A stretch of 64,000 bases of DNA from Flavobacteriales bacterium. Lineage in GTDB: Bacteria > Bacteroidota > Bacteroidia > JANQJC01. Position numbers and translations under genes: made by a program. Every line of letters begins with the position of its first letter. The first letter of the stretch is position 1. Shown here one piece after another: positions 34,282 through 44,082 of this stretch. The stretch spans positions 1-64,000 of the forward strand of contig JANQJC010000025.1 in assembly GCA_028281825.1 (NCBI GenBank). Reading direction: 5' to 3'. The notes beneath the pieces are model-generated. The model worked only from the letters and a program-made list of their open reading frames with translations. It was not told where the DNA came from and searched no databases.

Positions 34282-36132
34282 CTATGCTGCGTCTTCTACC
34301 AGGTCTTTTTCTACTTTCAAATTCTCAATGATGAAGTCCTGTCTGTCTGGGGTGTTTTTGCCCATGTAGAATTTCAACATTTGTGGTACTCCATCATCTT
34401 TACTGATAATAACCGGGTCAAGACGGATATCCTTACCGATAAAGTACTTGAATTCTTCGGGTGATATTTCGCCCAAACCTTTAAATCGGGTTATCTCTGG
34501 GTTTTTACCCAACTTTTCCATTGCCTCTAATTTCTCTTCTTCACTATAGCAATAGATGGTTTCTTTCTTATTCCTCACACGAAAGAGCGGTGTCTGCAAG
34601 ATATACAGGTGCCCTTTCTTCACCAAATCAGGGAAGAATTGCAGGAAGAAGGTTATCAATAGTAAACGAATGTGCATTCCATCTACATCGGCATCAGTAG
34701 CGATTACTACGTTATTATAGCGCAATTCATCCATGCCTTCTTCAATGTTCAAGGCATTTTGTAAAAGGTTGAACTCTTCGTTTTCGTATACAATCTTCTT
34801 GGTCAGGCCATAGCAATTCAGGGGCTTACCCTTCAGGCTAAACACGGCTTGGGTAGCCACATCACGGGCTGTTGTGATGGAACCACTAGCTGAGTCACCC
34901 TCGGTGATAAAGATGGTGCTCTCCAACCTTCGCTCTTCTTTAATATCATTGTAATGAACCTTGCAATCCCTCAATTTTCTATTATGAACGGCAGCAGCCT
35001 TAGCACGTTTTTTGGCTAACTGCTTGATGCCTGCCATGTCTTTGCGTTCACGCTCTGACTGGAGTATCTTTTTTAACAAGGCATTGGCAACTTCCTCATT
35101 CTTATGAAGGAAATTATCCAAAGCTGTCTTCATGAAGTCACCCACAAAAGCTTTAACAGATTGCCCATCAGGCTCCATATATTGTGAACCCAGCTTGGTT
35201 TTGGTTTGCGATTCAAACACTGGTTCAATCACTTTCACAGAAACAGCTGCAATGATGGATGCACGCACATCTACTGCATCAAAATCTTTTTTGTAAAAAT
35301 CACGAATGGTTTTAACTACAGCCTCACGAAAGGCTCCTTGATGGGTGCCACCCATCGTGGTGTGCTGGCCATTCACAAAAGAGTAGTAGTCTTCACCATA
35401 GCCATTACCGTGCGTCATGGCTATTTCAATATCATCACCACTAAGGTGTATAATAGGGTATTGTATCTCTTCGTCTATCTTATGCTCCAGCAGGTCTTTT
35501 AAGCCATTCTCTGACTTGATTTTGTTTCCATTGAAGTAAATGGTCAACCCAGTATTCAGATAGGCATAGTTCCAGAGCATATTCTCGATATACTCATTGA
35601 TAAAATGGTATTTGCCAAAAATCGCTTCGTCAGGAGTGAACTTTACCAGGGTGCCATGGCGCTGACCACTTTCGTCAACGGGATGGTCAGTAGATATATT
35701 CCCCTGCTCAAACTCGGCTACTTTTTTCTTGCCTTCACGAACTGATTGCACCAGAAACTCACTGGAGAGTGCATTTACCGCTTTAGTCCCCACACCGTTC
35801 AAACCAACGGACTTTTTAAAGACAGCACTATCATATTTGGCACCGGTGTTTATCTTCGAAACACAATCAATCACCTTACCCAGAGGAATGCCACGGCCAT
35901 AGTCGCGAACTTTTACCAGGCTGTCTTTTACAGTTACCTCAATTACCTTACCATGGCCCATCACGTATTCATCAATGCAGTTGTCTATCACCTCTTTTAA
36001 GAGGATATAGATGCCATCATCTTGTGAAGAGCCATCACCCAACTTACCGATGTACATACCAGGCCTCAAGCGAATGTGTTCGCTCCACGATAAGGACTTA
36101 ATACTATCTTCGGTATATTGTTGTTCTGCCAT
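34282..36132 (-). CDS. parE: DNA topoisomerase IV subunit B
   Basis: The ATG at 36132 ([33 protein letters not shown]) is preferred to the track start; the product is 616 residues. The GHKL ATPase is intact: [17 protein letters not shown] (Asn metal ligand), [36 protein letters not shown] and the QTKTKL switch Lys. The TOPRIM part follows ([45 protein letters not shown]) and the C-terminal [19 protein letters not shown]...[19 protein letters not shown] block. It works with ParC just downstream as the decatenating type II topoisomerase. No clear promoter box was found upstream. Confidence 0.93.
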   Translation of the reverse strand: MAEQQYTEDSIKSLSWSEHIRLRPGMYIGKLGDGSSQDDGIYILLKEVIDNCIDEYVMGHGKVIEVTVKDSLVKVRDYGRGIPLGKVIDCVSKINTGAKYDSAVFKKSVGLNGVGTKAVNALSSEFLVQSVREGKKKVAEFEQGNISTDHPVDESGQRHGTLVKFTPDEAIFGKYHFINEYIENMLWNYAYLNTGLTIYFNGNKIKSENGLKDLLEHKIDEEIQYPIIHLSGDDIEIAMTHGNGYGEDYYSFVNGQHTTMGGTHQGAFREAVVKTIRDFYKKDFDAVDVRASIIAAVSVKVIEPVFESQTKTKLGSQYMEPDGQSVKAFVGDFMKTALDNFLHKNEEVANALLKKILQSERERKDMAGIKQLAKKRAKAAAVHNRKLRDCKVHYNDIKEERRLESTIFITEGDSASGSITTARDVATQAVFSLKGKPLNCYGLTKKIVYENEEFNLLQNALNIEEGMDELRYNNVVIATDADVDGMHIRLLLITFFLQFFPDLVKKGHLYILQTPLFRVRNKKETIYCYSEEEKLEAMEKLGKNPEITRFKGLGEISPEEFKYFIGKDIRLDPVIISKDDGVPQMLKFYMGKNTPDRQDFIIENLKVEKDLVEDAA

Positions 36133-36363
36133 TTCTATAAAGTTTTTGGTTGCCCACAAAAAGGGCGAGGGTTACCTCTCTTAATACTTTAAGGGTGGAA
36201 GGCTCGTAAAATTATAAAACATTAGTAATATCAGGGGATGTAGCCCTGAAAGTTACCAACACATTATTCACAAAAAGTGGTGGTTTTACCCTCTGAAAGA
36301 GTTTGGAGGCAGGTTGCCCTATTTATAAAACCCTAAAAGGGACTTTAAGCCCTTTCATGGTGA

Positions 36364-37461
36364 TTAAACATTAAACCTGAAGTGCATGATATCGCCATCT
36401 TGTACCACATATTCTTTGCCTTCTGCGCGCATCTTGCCTTGCTCTTTCACAGCCGTCTCAGATCCAAGCTGAACGAAATCAGCATATTTGATGGTTTCCG
36501 CTCGGATAAAGCCTTTTTCAAAGTCAGAATGGATGACACCAGCTGCTTGTGGGGCTGTCATGCCTTTATTGATAGTCCATGCACGGACTTCTTTTTCTCC
36601 CGCGGTAAAATAGGTTTGTAAGTCTAATAAGCTATAAGCGGCTTTTATCAATTTGTTTACACCAGGTTCAGTCAGTCCCACATCGTTAAGGAATTCCATT
36701 CTTTCCTCATAGGTTTCTAGCTCAGCGATATCGGCTTCTAAAGCTGCAGAAATCAAGATTACTTCAGCATTTTCATCCTTTACGGCTTCTTTCACTTTTT
36801 CACTATGCTCATTGCCATCTACTACCGAATCTTCGTCCATGTTGCAGACATAAAGCACAGGCTTACTGGTCAATAGGAATAATTCTCCTACTAACTCCAT
36901 TTCTTTGACATCTAAGGGCGCAGTGCGTGCTGATTTAGCTTGAAGCAGGTGGTCTTTTACTTTGCTTAGCACGTCAAACGTGCGCTTGGCATCCTTGTCG
37001 CCTACCTGAGCCTGTTTCTTTACTTTCTCAATACGTTTTTCAACTACTTCAAGGTCTTTCAACTGAAGCTCATAATCAATGGTCTCTTTATCACGAATTG
37101 GATTAACGCTGCCATCAACGTGGGTTACGTTATCATTTTCAAAGCACCTTAAAACATGGATGATGGCATCTGTTTCACGAATGTTGCCTAAGAACTGATT
37201 GCCCAATCCTTCACCCTTACTGGCGCCTTTCACCAAGCCTGCAATGTCCACAATCTCGATGGTAGTTGGTAACACCTTTTGTGGTTTTACCAGTTCGGCC
37301 AGTTTTTCCAGCCTATCATCAGGTACGGTTATCACACCCACATTAGGCTCAATGGTACAAAAAGGGAAGTTAGCTGCCTGTGCTTTGGCATTAGTCAAAC
37401 AATTGAACAAAGTAGATTTGCCTACATTGGGCAAGCCTACAATTCCACATTTCAAGCTCAT
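36364..37461 (-). CDS. ychF: redox-regulated ATPase YchF
   Basis: 365 residues, the usual length of this Obg-family member, which binds ATP in preference to GTP and associates with ribosomes. G1 is [36 protein letters not shown]; the switch II region is [26 protein letters not shown] with the DIAGL motif. The G4 NKxD equivalent is NMDE (YVCNMDEDS), which explains ATP preference. The C-terminal TGS-like domain contains [38 protein letters not shown] and the hallmark end [10 protein letters not shown]. It is monocistronic, with a TATATTTG box upstream and a weak hairpin downstream (36336-36355). Confidence 0.96.
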   Translation of the reverse strand: MSLKCGIVGLPNVGKSTLFNCLTNAKAQAANFPFCTIEPNVGVITVPDDRLEKLAELVKPQKVLPTTIEIVDIAGLVKGASKGEGLGNQFLGNIRETDAIIHVLRCFENDNVTHVDGSVNPIRDKETIDYELQLKDLEVVEKRIEKVKKQAQVGDKDAKRTFDVLSKVKDHLLQAKSARTAPLDVKEMELVGELFLLTSKPVLYVCNMDEDSVVDGNEHSEKVKEAVKDENAEVILISAALEADIAELETYEERMEFLNDVGLTEPGVNKLIKAAYSLLDLQTYFTAGEKEVRAWTINKGMTAPQAAGVIHSDFEKGFIRAETIKYADFVQLGSETAVKEQGKMRAEGKEYVVQDGDIMHFRFNV

Positions 37462-37488
37462 AAAATAATCTGTAAAAATTCAGGGGTG

Positions 37489-37496
37489 CAAATATA
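37489..37496 (-). promoter_or_regulatory. ychF -7 box (TATATTTG)
   Basis: The minus strand reads TATATTTG (TAnnTTTG) 28 bases upstream of the ychF start. No strong -33 element is visible. Confidence 0.5.
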
Positions 37497-37539
37497 GGGA
37501 TTATGGAGGGAAATTCGGAGTAAAGTTATCAGGCTATTT

Positions 37540-37758
37540 CTACCTTAGAAATACTTTTAAATCATCCTCAGACCAAGTGGATGTTTGAAGGATTTTCTTC
37601 TTGTAATTGTCCATAGTCTTGGCTCTATCCTCTTTTTGCTTATGCAGAAGGAAATCCAGGAAATTGTCAATTTCCTTTTTGGCCAACTTGCTTAACTGTC
37701 CATATTTGGTTGCTATGTCATTTACCTTGCTCAAAGTGCTTTTGATTTCTTTTATCAA
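37540..37758 (-). CDS. small hypothetical protein
   Basis: Up to 72 residues, highly charged and helical (KLAKKEIDNFLDFLLHKQKEDRAKTMDNYKKKILQTSTWSEDDLKVFLR). The start is uncertain: the track uses a TTG at 37758 that overlaps a TATCTTTG promoter-like box (37756-37763), so a TTG at 37737 may be used instead. The EIDNFLDFLL...TSTWSEDDL pattern is vaguely like small DUF2281-type antitoxin proteins of Bacteroidota, but no toxin gene is adjacent. It is separated by 35 bases from the small membrane gene upstream on the same strand. Function is unknown. Confidence 0.45.
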   Translation of the reverse strand: MIKEIKSTLSKVNDIATKYGQLSKLAKKEIDNFLDFLLHKQKEDRAKTMDNYKKKILQTSTWSEDDLKVFLR

Positions 37759-37793
37759 AGATACGGAAAAATTGGGGGATTTATCTTTTCAAA

Positions 37794-38102
37794 TCAATGG
37801 TTTTTATCCTCTTCGAGGTTATTATTTTCCAGGAAAATAGTAGCTATAAGAAATAATGCTAAAGCTACATCAACAACATTCCAAATCAGCCTACCCAATG
37901 CGATTTTTACAAAAGGCTGAAAAAGTAAAGCTATTGCACTGTATACAAAAGGCATGACCTTGTTCCCAATCGCAAAACTATGGTAAGCTAAATAGCCGCA
38001 GCCTGCAAATACGGCAAACCTTACAAATTGGTAATAGCCATAGGGCATGTTAAAAAGGCAGAGCAGAAGAATGAACGCAAGACCTATTTTGAGGATTTTC
38101 AA
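37794..38102 (-). CDS. small four-helix membrane protein
   Basis: 102 residues that are almost all hydrophobic: KIGLAFILLLCLFNMPYGYYQFVRFAVFAGCGYLAYHSFAI, then VMPFVYSAIALLFQPFVKIALGRLIWNVVDVALALFLIATIFL. About four membrane helices with a short charged tail (ENNNLEEDKNH). The FNMPYGYYQFVRF motif recalls a small Bacteroidota membrane family (I believe DUF6804). Its ATG overlaps the stop of the upstream gene by four bases, so the pair is translationally coupled. Function is unknown. Confidence 0.7.
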   Translation of the reverse strand: MKILKIGLAFILLLCLFNMPYGYYQFVRFAVFAGCGYLAYHSFAIGNKVMPFVYSAIALLFQPFVKIALGRLIWNVVDVALALFLIATIFLENNNLEEDKNH

Positions 38103-38329
38103 ACGTCGTTTGATTTAAGGGTTTTTATGCTCCAACGAATAGCATAGAATAAGTATCTCAAGAAAAATAGTACGATGAATGCCATTATTGCACCGATAAT
38201 TCTAAACTTCTTACAATCGTCTTCATTAAAAAGAGAGTTAAGCCATTTATTTGAAGCAGAATGCTCCAAATCAAAAATTTCATTATTCAATCGGATTCGT
38301 TCCATATCACAGTTTTTAAAAGCTGTCAC
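38099..38329 (-). CDS. small single-helix membrane protein
   Basis: 76 residues from a GTG at 38329 that overlaps by one base the stop (TAG) of the frameshifted gene upstream; Met9 (MERIRLNNEIF, 38305) is an alternative. A soluble N-terminal part (EIFDLEHSASNKWLNSLFNEDDCKKF) precedes one membrane helix (IIGAIMAFIVLFFLRYLFYAIRW) and a short basic tail. It overlaps the downstream four-helix membrane gene by four bases. No family is recognised. The tight overlaps on both sides indicate an operon of small membrane proteins. Confidence 0.6.
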   Translation of the reverse strand: MTAFKNCDMERIRLNNEIFDLEHSASNKWLNSLFNEDDCKKFRIIGAIMAFIVLFFLRYLFYAIRWSIKTLKSNDV

Positions 38330-38759
38330 TAATTTTTTGGAGGGGGTGGGGGTAGCACTAATTCTTTCTTTTTTAAGTCAGATAAAGGAGGTAGTTCATC
38401 TATTTTACCCTCTGAATAAGTTTGGGATAGTGTAGTATTAGAAAGTCTATCGTTAGATTTTGAGACTTCTTCATTTACATCATCAAACTTATCTTTGACA
38501 ACAAAATCTTCGGATATTTGTGTGTCGGAGCTTTCAGTCGCAGTATTTATTGCTTTTTGTAAAGAATCACAAAGAAGGGTAACTGCTTGCAGAGAATCCT
38601 TTTTGGTATCTATGCTGTATTATTTTCAAGGGAGTATCTTAGGTAATGATAACCATTTGAAAGTAATGGAAGAAGTGCGGCTAATCCTCCAATTACAAAG
38701 ACTAAGAGAAAAATTAAAAACTCTCTAGCAATTATTTTTTTAGTCCGTTTATGCATCAT
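38329..38759 (-). pseudogene. frameshifted small membrane protein gene
   Basis: The track only shows a 99-residue ORF (38610-38909) that runs into lolD. The likely gene starts at the Met at 38759 (MMHKRTKKIIAREFLIFLLVFVIGGLAALLPLLSNGYHYLRYSLENN), one membrane helix. That frame stops at 38610, but another minus-strand frame is open from 38619 to 38331 for 95 codons with no start codon at its head (SIDTKKDSLQAVTLLCDSLQ ... LPPPPPKN). Its stop overlaps the next gene's GTG by one base, as in a coupled operon. A one-base deletion between 38610 and 38622 would explain both halves. It could be a real mutation or a sequencing error. Confidence 0.65.
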
Positions 38760-38886
38760 TAAACTTCTTGAGTGACTGTGATAGAACAAACTGTTCAAGA
38801 TTTTGATGATTTGAAAATATACAATTTCTTTGTTTTTTCTAATAAACTGAGGACTTTCAAAAAATACCCTAATTTCGAGGCCGAAC

Positions 38887-39540
38887 ATGATAAGCGCGAA
38901 AAATATCACTAAGAATTATGGCGCCTTGCAAGTGCTGAAGGGGGTTGACCTTGAAGTGAAGCAAGGGGAAATAATCAGTATTGTGGGGGCTTCAGGGGCT
39001 GGTAAATCTACCTTGCTGCATATTATCGGCACCTTGGATAAGCCAGACAATGGTGAAGTAACGGTAGATGGTGTGAAGGTGCAATATATGAGTGATAAGT
39101 CGCTTTCTACTTTTCGTAATCAGAAGATTGGTTTCGTGTTCCAGTTCCATCATTTGTTGCCTGAGTTTACAGCTCTGGAGAATGTTTGCATCCCTGCATA
39201 TATCAATCGTAAATCAAAGGCAGAGACAGAAGCCAAGGCTTCTGGAATACTTGAATTTTTGGGGTTGAAAGATAGGTTGCATCATAAGCCTTCCGAACTT
39301 TCTGGTGGCGAGCAGCAAAGGGTAGCTATAGCCCGTGCATTGATTAATGACCCTGCGGTGATATTGGCTGATGAGCCTAGTGGTAACTTGGACTCAAATA
39401 CCGCTAAGGAGCTTCATGAAATGTTCTTTACCCTACGTGAGAAATATGGGCAAACCTTTGTGATTGTGACTCATAACATAGAGCTAGCCGAAATGGCTGA
39501 CCGCAAACTCACCATGACAGACGGCAAGATAGACGCCTGA
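38887..39540 (+). CDS. lolD: LolD-type ABC transporter ATPase
   Basis: 217 residues. Walker A is GASGAGKST, the Q-loop is [10 protein letters not shown], the signature [15 protein letters not shown], Walker [13 protein letters not shown] and the switch His VTHNIELAE. The short length, the [16 protein letters not shown] segment and the lack of other domains match the LolD/MacB group of type VII exporters, which lift lipoproteins from the inner membrane or act in related mechanotransmission. The membrane partner (LolC/E-like) is not adjacent. The start codon lies 127 bases from the oppositely oriented small membrane gene. Confidence 0.85.
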   Translation: MISAKNITKNYGALQVLKGVDLEVKQGEIISIVGASGAGKSTLLHIIGTLDKPDNGEVTVDGVKVQYMSDKSLSTFRNQKIGFVFQFHHLLPEFTALENVCIPAYINRKSKAETEAKASGILEFLGLKDRLHHKPSELSGGEQQRVAIARALINDPAVILADEPSGNLDSNTAKELHEMFFTLREKYGQTFVIVTHNIELAEMADRKLTMTDGKIDA

Positions 39541-39615
39541 TTGGGAATAAAAATCCCTCTGTTTGCGTAACTTTTTGGGTAAATTAGCATAAGAATAGGC
39601 TAAAACACCCCGCAA

Positions 39616-41283
39616 ATGAAGCATTATCTATTATCAATTTTTTCCTTTTGTATTTTGTTGGCGCCTACCTATTTATATGCCCAGGATGACATGGCCCTGC
39701 AAATGATGGAGAATGGTGAAGAGTATATCAAGGGCAAGGTGATATTGAAAGTGAAGCCTGGGTATCGTTCTCAATGTACTTTCAATTCTGTTGATGTTCT
39801 AGCCTTGAAAGCCGTTTTTGAAGGATTGAAGTATAAAAGGATAATCAAGAAATTTCCAAACTCGCAAGCACCCGACAGAAAATATAATGACTGGGGTAAG
39901 GAGATGGTGGATATCTCTCTGATTTATGAATTGTATTTGCCATTAGATGCAGAAGTATTCAAAGCGGTGGGGCAATTAATGGCTACAGGTGTTTTAGAGT
40001 ATGCCCAAGCTGATTACGTGAGCTATCCGCATTATGTACCAAATGATTCTCACTTGAATAACGTAATGCCTTACCATTTTGACAATATCCAAGCTTACCA
40101 GGCCTGGGATAGTATACAAGGGGATACTAATACTATTATTGGTATCACAGAGACTAGCTTTGATTTGAACCATCCCGAGTTGATTAACCAGATACAGTAT
40201 AATTATGCTGACCCAGTGAATGGAACAGACGATGATAATGACGGCTACACGGATAACTATGCAGGTTGGGATTTGTATGATGATGACAACAACCTTTTTA
40301 TCAATAACGACATACATGGAACAGCGGTGGCTGGCATTGCTTCAGCAGATGTAGATAATAATGTTGGTTATGCTGGTATTGGCTTCAATTGCAGATTTAT
40401 GCCAGTAAAAGTGGGTAATGCTTCAACCATCACAAAGGGATATGACGGTATTGTATACTGCGTGGATAGAGGGTGTAAAGTAGTCAACTGCTCATGGGGT
40501 AATACTACCTTCAACCCATTGGCGCAGGATATTATAGATTACGCGGTTATAAATAATGATGCAGTTGTTGTTGCATCTGCTGGTAATATTGACTCAACCG
40601 CCTATTACTATCCAGCCTCATATGAGTATGTATTAAGTGTAACGAGTGTGGACTCAGACGATAAGTTCAATAACCCCAGTGGCCCGCATACCAGGAATGA
40701 TTCAGTTGATTTGTGTGCTCCGGGATATGGGGTTTATACTACAGCTACCTTTGGTGGTGTTTATTACTATTCTCCACCCCAAGGAGGTACTTCAATGGCA
40801 GCGCCTATAGTGTCAGGTTTGGCTGGTTTGATTAGATCGCGTTATCCCTGTTACAACGCTATCCAGGTGATGGATACCATCAAAGCGAATACTGATATAA
40901 TAGACACCATAACCGATAACATTCCTTTTGTAGGTATGTTGGGAACAGGACGTGTGAATGCTTACAAGCCAATGTTGGCGCCTCCCTGCATGTTGGTAGG
41001 TGAAGTTGAAAAAGAGCGCCAGTCCAGTGAACTTATAGTATATCCAAACCCAGCCAATGATAGGGTTAACTTTAACATATACATCCAACAAGAAGGTATG
41101 ATAACCGTTAGGTTGCTCAACTATCTGGGGCAAGATATTTACAGTGAGCAAAGGACCAATTTAATTCCTGGTGAAAACAGGTTATCACTTAGCCTTAATG
41201 GTATATCAAATGGTACTTATTTTGTGCAGGTATTGGGTGATGAATTCTCTTATTCCCGCAAACTGATTATCGCTGGAAAGTAA
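39616..41283 (+). CDS. subtilisin-family (S8) peptidase with T9SS domain
   Basis: 555 residues with a signal peptide (MKHYLLSIFSFCILLAPTYLYAQ) and a prodomain-like region to about 170. The S8 core has His234 (DIHGTAVAGIASA), the SWG and ASAGN oxyanion segments and Ser393 (GGTSMAAPIVSGLAGLI). The Asp block, normally like VAVIDTGVDYNHPDL, reads IGITETSFDLNHPEL, putting Glu179 in the catalytic Asp position. A calcium-type loop (TDDDNDGYTDNYAGWDLYDDD) is present. The protein ends with a type A sorting domain (LIVYPNPANDRVNFNIY...FSYSRKLIIAGK), so it is a T9SS cargo. Activity with Glu in place of Asp is uncertain. Confidence 0.88.
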   Translation: MKHYLLSIFSFCILLAPTYLYAQDDMALQMMENGEEYIKGKVILKVKPGYRSQCTFNSVDVLALKAVFEGLKYKRIIKKFPNSQAPDRKYNDWGKEMVDISLIYELYLPLDAEVFKAVGQLMATGVLEYAQADYVSYPHYVPNDSHLNNVMPYHFDNIQAYQAWDSIQGDTNTIIGITETSFDLNHPELINQIQYNYADPVNGTDDDNDGYTDNYAGWDLYDDDNNLFINNDIHGTAVAGIASADVDNNVGYAGIGFNCRFMPVKVGNASTITKGYDGIVYCVDRGCKVVNCSWGNTTFNPLAQDIIDYAVINNDAVVVASAGNIDSTAYYYPASYEYVLSVTSVDSDDKFNNPSGPHTRNDSVDLCAPGYGVYTTATFGGVYYYSPPQGGTSMAAPIVSGLAGLIRSRYPCYNAIQVMDTIKANTDIIDTITDNIPFVGMLGTGRVNAYKPMLAPPCMLVGEVEKERQSSELIVYPNPANDRVNFNIYIQQEGMITVRLLNYLGQDIYSEQRTNLIPGENRLSLSLNGISNGTYFVQVLGDEFSYSRKLIIAGK

Positions 41284-41323
41284 ATTCTGCTAGTCTTTGC
41301 ATTTCAATCACGAGTGCATTTTT

Positions 41324-41331
41324 TACATTTG
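41324..41331 (+). promoter_or_regulatory. -7 box (TACATTTG)
   Basis: TACATTTG fits TAnnTTTG and lies 16 bases before the ATG at 41347, giving a very short leader. A TTTG at 41296-41299 is 24 bases upstream, longer than the usual spacer. Confidence 0.55.
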
Positions 41332-41346
41332 CACAAATTTCAATGC

Positions 41347-41889
41347 ATGGACATAAGTCAAATAGTATCGGTTTCAGGTCATGGTGGCCTCTTTAAAGTT
41401 ATCAGTCAGATAAAGAATGGCATTATTGTCGAAGGTCTTGAAGATCAGAAGAGAATGCCTATTTACGCATCACAAAAGGTGGTAGCCTTAGAGGATATCA
41501 GTATATATACTTACACCGATGATATTCCATTGAAAGAGGTATTACTAACCATTCAAGAAACCTTGAAGAGTGAGCAGGCACCAGAAGGTAAAAAGGCTAG
41601 TGCCAATGACTTAAAGTCTTTCATGGAGACAGTAATGCCCGATTATGACAAAGAAAGGGTTTATGTTTCCGACATCAAGAAGCTGGCCAAGTGGTATAAT
41701 ATTCTGAACTCATTGGGATATATCACCAAAGAGGAAGCCAAGGAAAAAGAAGAAAAACCTAAAACTACAGCTGATACCAAGAAAGGGACTAAAAAAGCAG
41801 AGAAAAAGCCTAAGCAAGCATCAAAAGCATCTGCTAAACCAAAGGGCGGAGCCAGACAAGCTAAGTCGTCCGGCTCGAAAAAGGGCTAA
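41347..41889 (+). CDS. DUF5606 domain protein
   Basis: 180 residues from the ATG at 41347; the track start at 41314 lies upstream of the -7 box. MDISQIVSVSGHGGLFKVISQIKNGIIVEGLEDQKRMPIYASQKVVALEDISIYT is characteristic of the DUF5606 family found in Bacteroidota, a small beta-barrel-like N-terminal domain. A helical middle (FMETVMPDYDKERVYVSDIKKLAKWYNILNSLGYI) follows. The last 50 residues are Lys/Ala-rich and disordered (TKKGTKKAEKKPKQASKASAKPKGG), like nucleic-acid-binding tails. Function is not established. The M3 peptidase starts 14 bases after the stop, so the two are probably co-transcribed. Confidence 0.85.
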   Translation: MDISQIVSVSGHGGLFKVISQIKNGIIVEGLEDQKRMPIYASQKVVALEDISIYTYTDDIPLKEVLLTIQETLKSEQAPEGKKASANDLKSFMETVMPDYDKERVYVSDIKKLAKWYNILNSLGYITKEEAKEKEEKPKTTADTKKGTKKAEKKPKQASKASAKPKGGARQAKSSGSKKG

Positions 41890-41903
41890 TAAACTTATTG
41901 ATT

Positions 41904-43631
41904 ATGGATTTGAAACAAGTAGAGATTCCTGTGAGGGAAAAGCGTAGGTTTTTACCTGATGGTTTAATTATTGACTCTTGGAATGCCATCGAACCTTATT
42001 TTCTAGACCTGGAGAAAAGGGAGTTTAATTCAATTGAAGATTTGCAAGAGTGGTTGCTTGACCGCAGTGAGTTAGAGGCTGTTCTTGAAGAAGACTTGGC
42101 CTGGCGTTACATCAAAATGAATATTGATACTACAGACAAAGAATTGGCTAAAGCATTCCAGTTTTTTGTGACGGAGGTACAGCCCAAGATAGCACCATTT
42201 GACAATAAATTTGATAAAAAATTTGTTGACAGCCCTTATCTGAAAGAGCTAGACCAGGATAAGTATTATATCTACTTACGTGCAGTGAAAAAGCAAATGG
42301 AGATTTTTAGGGATGAGAATATTCCATTGTTTACTGAAATGCAGACAGAGCAACAAAAGTTTGGTAACATCTCTGGTGCCCAAACCATAGCATATGGTGG
42401 TGAAGAAATGACCATGCAACAGGCCAGTAAACTTCTAAAAGATACTGATAGGGCAAAGAGGGAAGAAGTTTTTCTTTTGATGAAAGCTCGCAAACTGAAA
42501 GATGTTGATGCACTTGATGAGCTTTATAGTGCACTTGTAAAATTGAGACATCAGATAGCAGTTAACGCGGGCTTTGAGAATTACAGGGATTACAAATTTG
42601 CTGAGCTAGGGCGTTTTGACTACTCGGTGCAGGATTGCTTTGATTTTCATCAAGCTATTGGTAGCGAGTTGGTGCCGTTGAATAACCAACTAAATGAGAA
42701 GCGCAAGCAAGACTTGGGTGTCGAGAAACTAAAGCCTTGGGATATGGCAGTAGACCCTACTGGTAAAGCTCCACTCAAGCCAGTTGAAGATAATGAAGAA
42801 CTGATTAATAAAACTATTGAGTGTTTCAAAACTATTAGGCCTTACTTTGGTGAGTGCTTAGCGATAATGAAGGAGATGGGACACCTTGACTTGGGGTCAA
42901 AAGTGGGTAAGGCACCAGGTGGGTTCAATTATCCATTATACGAAATTGGTGTTCCGTTTATCTACATGAATTCAGTGGGCACTTTCAGGGATATGATTAC
43001 CATTATCCATGAAGGTGGGCATGCAATTCATTCTTTCTTAAGCAGGGATTTGGAGATTACCGCGTTTAAAAACCTTCCTTCAGAAGTAGCTGAGTTAGCC
43101 TCAATGGGTATGGAGTTGCTTTCGATGGACTACTGGCAGTTCTTTTTTGACAGTGAAGAGGATTTGAAAAGGGCTAAAAAAGAGCATCTGGAAACTATCC
43201 TTGAGATTTTGCCTTGGGTGGCAACTATTGATAAATTTCAACATTGGGTGTATGAGAACCCAAACCATGGCGCTGAAGAAAGAGGCAATAAGTGGGTCGA
43301 AATACTGGGTGAGTTTGGTAGCAGTGTAATTGATTGGAGTGGGCATGAGGACAGCAAGGCAACTTCTTGGCAGAAGCAAATGCACCTGTTTGAAGTACCT
43401 TTCTACTATATTGAGTATGCTATTGCCCAATTGGGTGCTATTGCCCTTTGGAAATCGTTTAAGGAAAACCCAGAACAAACATTGGATAACTACCAAAAAG
43501 CTTTGAGCTTAGGTTATACAGTCACCATTGGTGAAATTTATGAAGCTGCTGGTATCCGTTTTGATTTCTCGAAAGAATACGTTCACGAAATAGTTGAATT
43601 CGTTAAAGGCGAGTTAGCACAGGTTTCTTAA
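41904..43631 (+). CDS. M3-family oligoendopeptidase
   Basis: About 575 residues from the ATG at 41904 (MDLKQVEIPVREKRRFLPDG), preferred to the track TTG six bases earlier. The zinc motif is TIIHEGGHAIHSFLS (HEGGH) with the downstream Glu in LPSEVAELASMGMELL. The C-terminal part contains YYIEYAIAQLGAIALWKSF and GYTVTIGEIYEAAGI, both typical of the PepF/M3 oligopeptidases. It lacks a signal peptide, so it acts in the cytosol on short peptides. It follows the DUF5606 gene closely. The next feature downstream is the REP-bounded GIY-YIG element. Confidence 0.93.
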   Translation: MDLKQVEIPVREKRRFLPDGLIIDSWNAIEPYFLDLEKREFNSIEDLQEWLLDRSELEAVLEEDLAWRYIKMNIDTTDKELAKAFQFFVTEVQPKIAPFDNKFDKKFVDSPYLKELDQDKYYIYLRAVKKQMEIFRDENIPLFTEMQTEQQKFGNISGAQTIAYGGEEMTMQQASKLLKDTDRAKREEVFLLMKARKLKDVDALDELYSALVKLRHQIAVNAGFENYRDYKFAELGRFDYSVQDCFDFHQAIGSELVPLNNQLNEKRKQDLGVEKLKPWDMAVDPTGKAPLKPVEDNEELINKTIECFKTIRPYFGECLAIMKEMGHLDLGSKVGKAPGGFNYPLYEIGVPFIYMNSVGTFRDMITIIHEGGHAIHSFLSRDLEITAFKNLPSEVAELASMGMELLSMDYWQFFFDSEEDLKRAKKEHLETILEILPWVATIDKFQHWVYENPNHGAEERGNKWVEILGEFGSSVIDWSGHEDSKATSWQKQMHLFEVPFYYIEYAIAQLGAIALWKSFKENPEQTLDNYQKALSLGYTVTIGEIYEAAGIRFDFSKEYVHEIVEFVKGELAQVS

Positions 43632-43725
43632 TAGTTGTACGGGTGTAGTCAGTCCCGAGATATCATGCAAACGCCGTTCAGAGATACCGAATCTTCATTG
43701 AATTTCGCTTGGCAACGGGGTTGTG

Positions 43726-43748
43726 TTCGCGGGCGTAGACCCGCGATC
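43726..43748. repeat. left REP-like arm
   Basis: TCGCGGG-CGTAGA-CCCGCGA forms a 7-bp hairpin (43727-43746). It is an inverted copy of the right arm with a 10-base internal deletion. Confidence 0.65.
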
Positions 43749-44042
43749 TCAACCGTACCAGTCTAAAGCTAAATCGTTCCAGTTAGGATTGTCTTTCTCT
43801 ATTAGCTCATTTTTCTATTGGCGAAGCCACTTCTTAATTCGTTTTTCTTGCTTTTTAGTCTCAGTAGCAGTGCTAAAAGATTGGTGCCAAACTAGTCTGT
43901 TACAGTTATATTTGTTTATGAAACCTGCAACCTGTTTGGTTTTGTGTTCTTCTACTCTCCTTTTTAGGTTGTTCGTGAAGCCTGTATATAATACCGAGTT
44001 GGATTTATTGGTGAGTATGTAAACCCAATATGCACGTTGCAT
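43749..44042 (-). pseudogene. GIY-YIG nuclease-domain protein, truncated by a stop
   Basis: The track shows 75 residues: MQRAYWVYILTNKSNSVLYTGFTNNLKRRVEEHK...EKRIKKWLRQ, a GIY-YIG domain (YWVYIL and LYTGFTN, where the family has GIY-YIG; Arg of the catalytic helix in LKRRVEEH). After the TAG stop the same frame goes on as KNELIEKDNPNWNDLALDWYG, which aligns with the normal C-terminus of this family (compare KKKEELITSFNPSWKFLN in the second copy). So a single nonsense change, AAG to TAG or similar, has truncated it. The read-through frame ends one base outside the left REP-like arm. It is judged a recent pseudogene, or a shortened but active form. Confidence 0.65.
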
Positions 44043-44082
44043 AGTTTTGATGTTTGGTGAGTAAAGATAAATACAAGGCTGG

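Noticed and set aside
37540-37758. Antitoxin of a toxin-antitoxin pair
   Set aside because: Only a vague resemblance to DUF2281 proteins and no toxin gene next to it.
38610-38622. Programmed -1 frameshift joining the two halves of the membrane gene
   Set aside because: No slippery heptamer fits; the -1 frame meets TAA before the open region unless slippage occurs at a non-pairing codon. A simple deletion or sequence error is more likely.
39542-39556. Hairpin GGGA...TCCC after lolD as terminator
   Set aside because: Only four base pairs and no T run.
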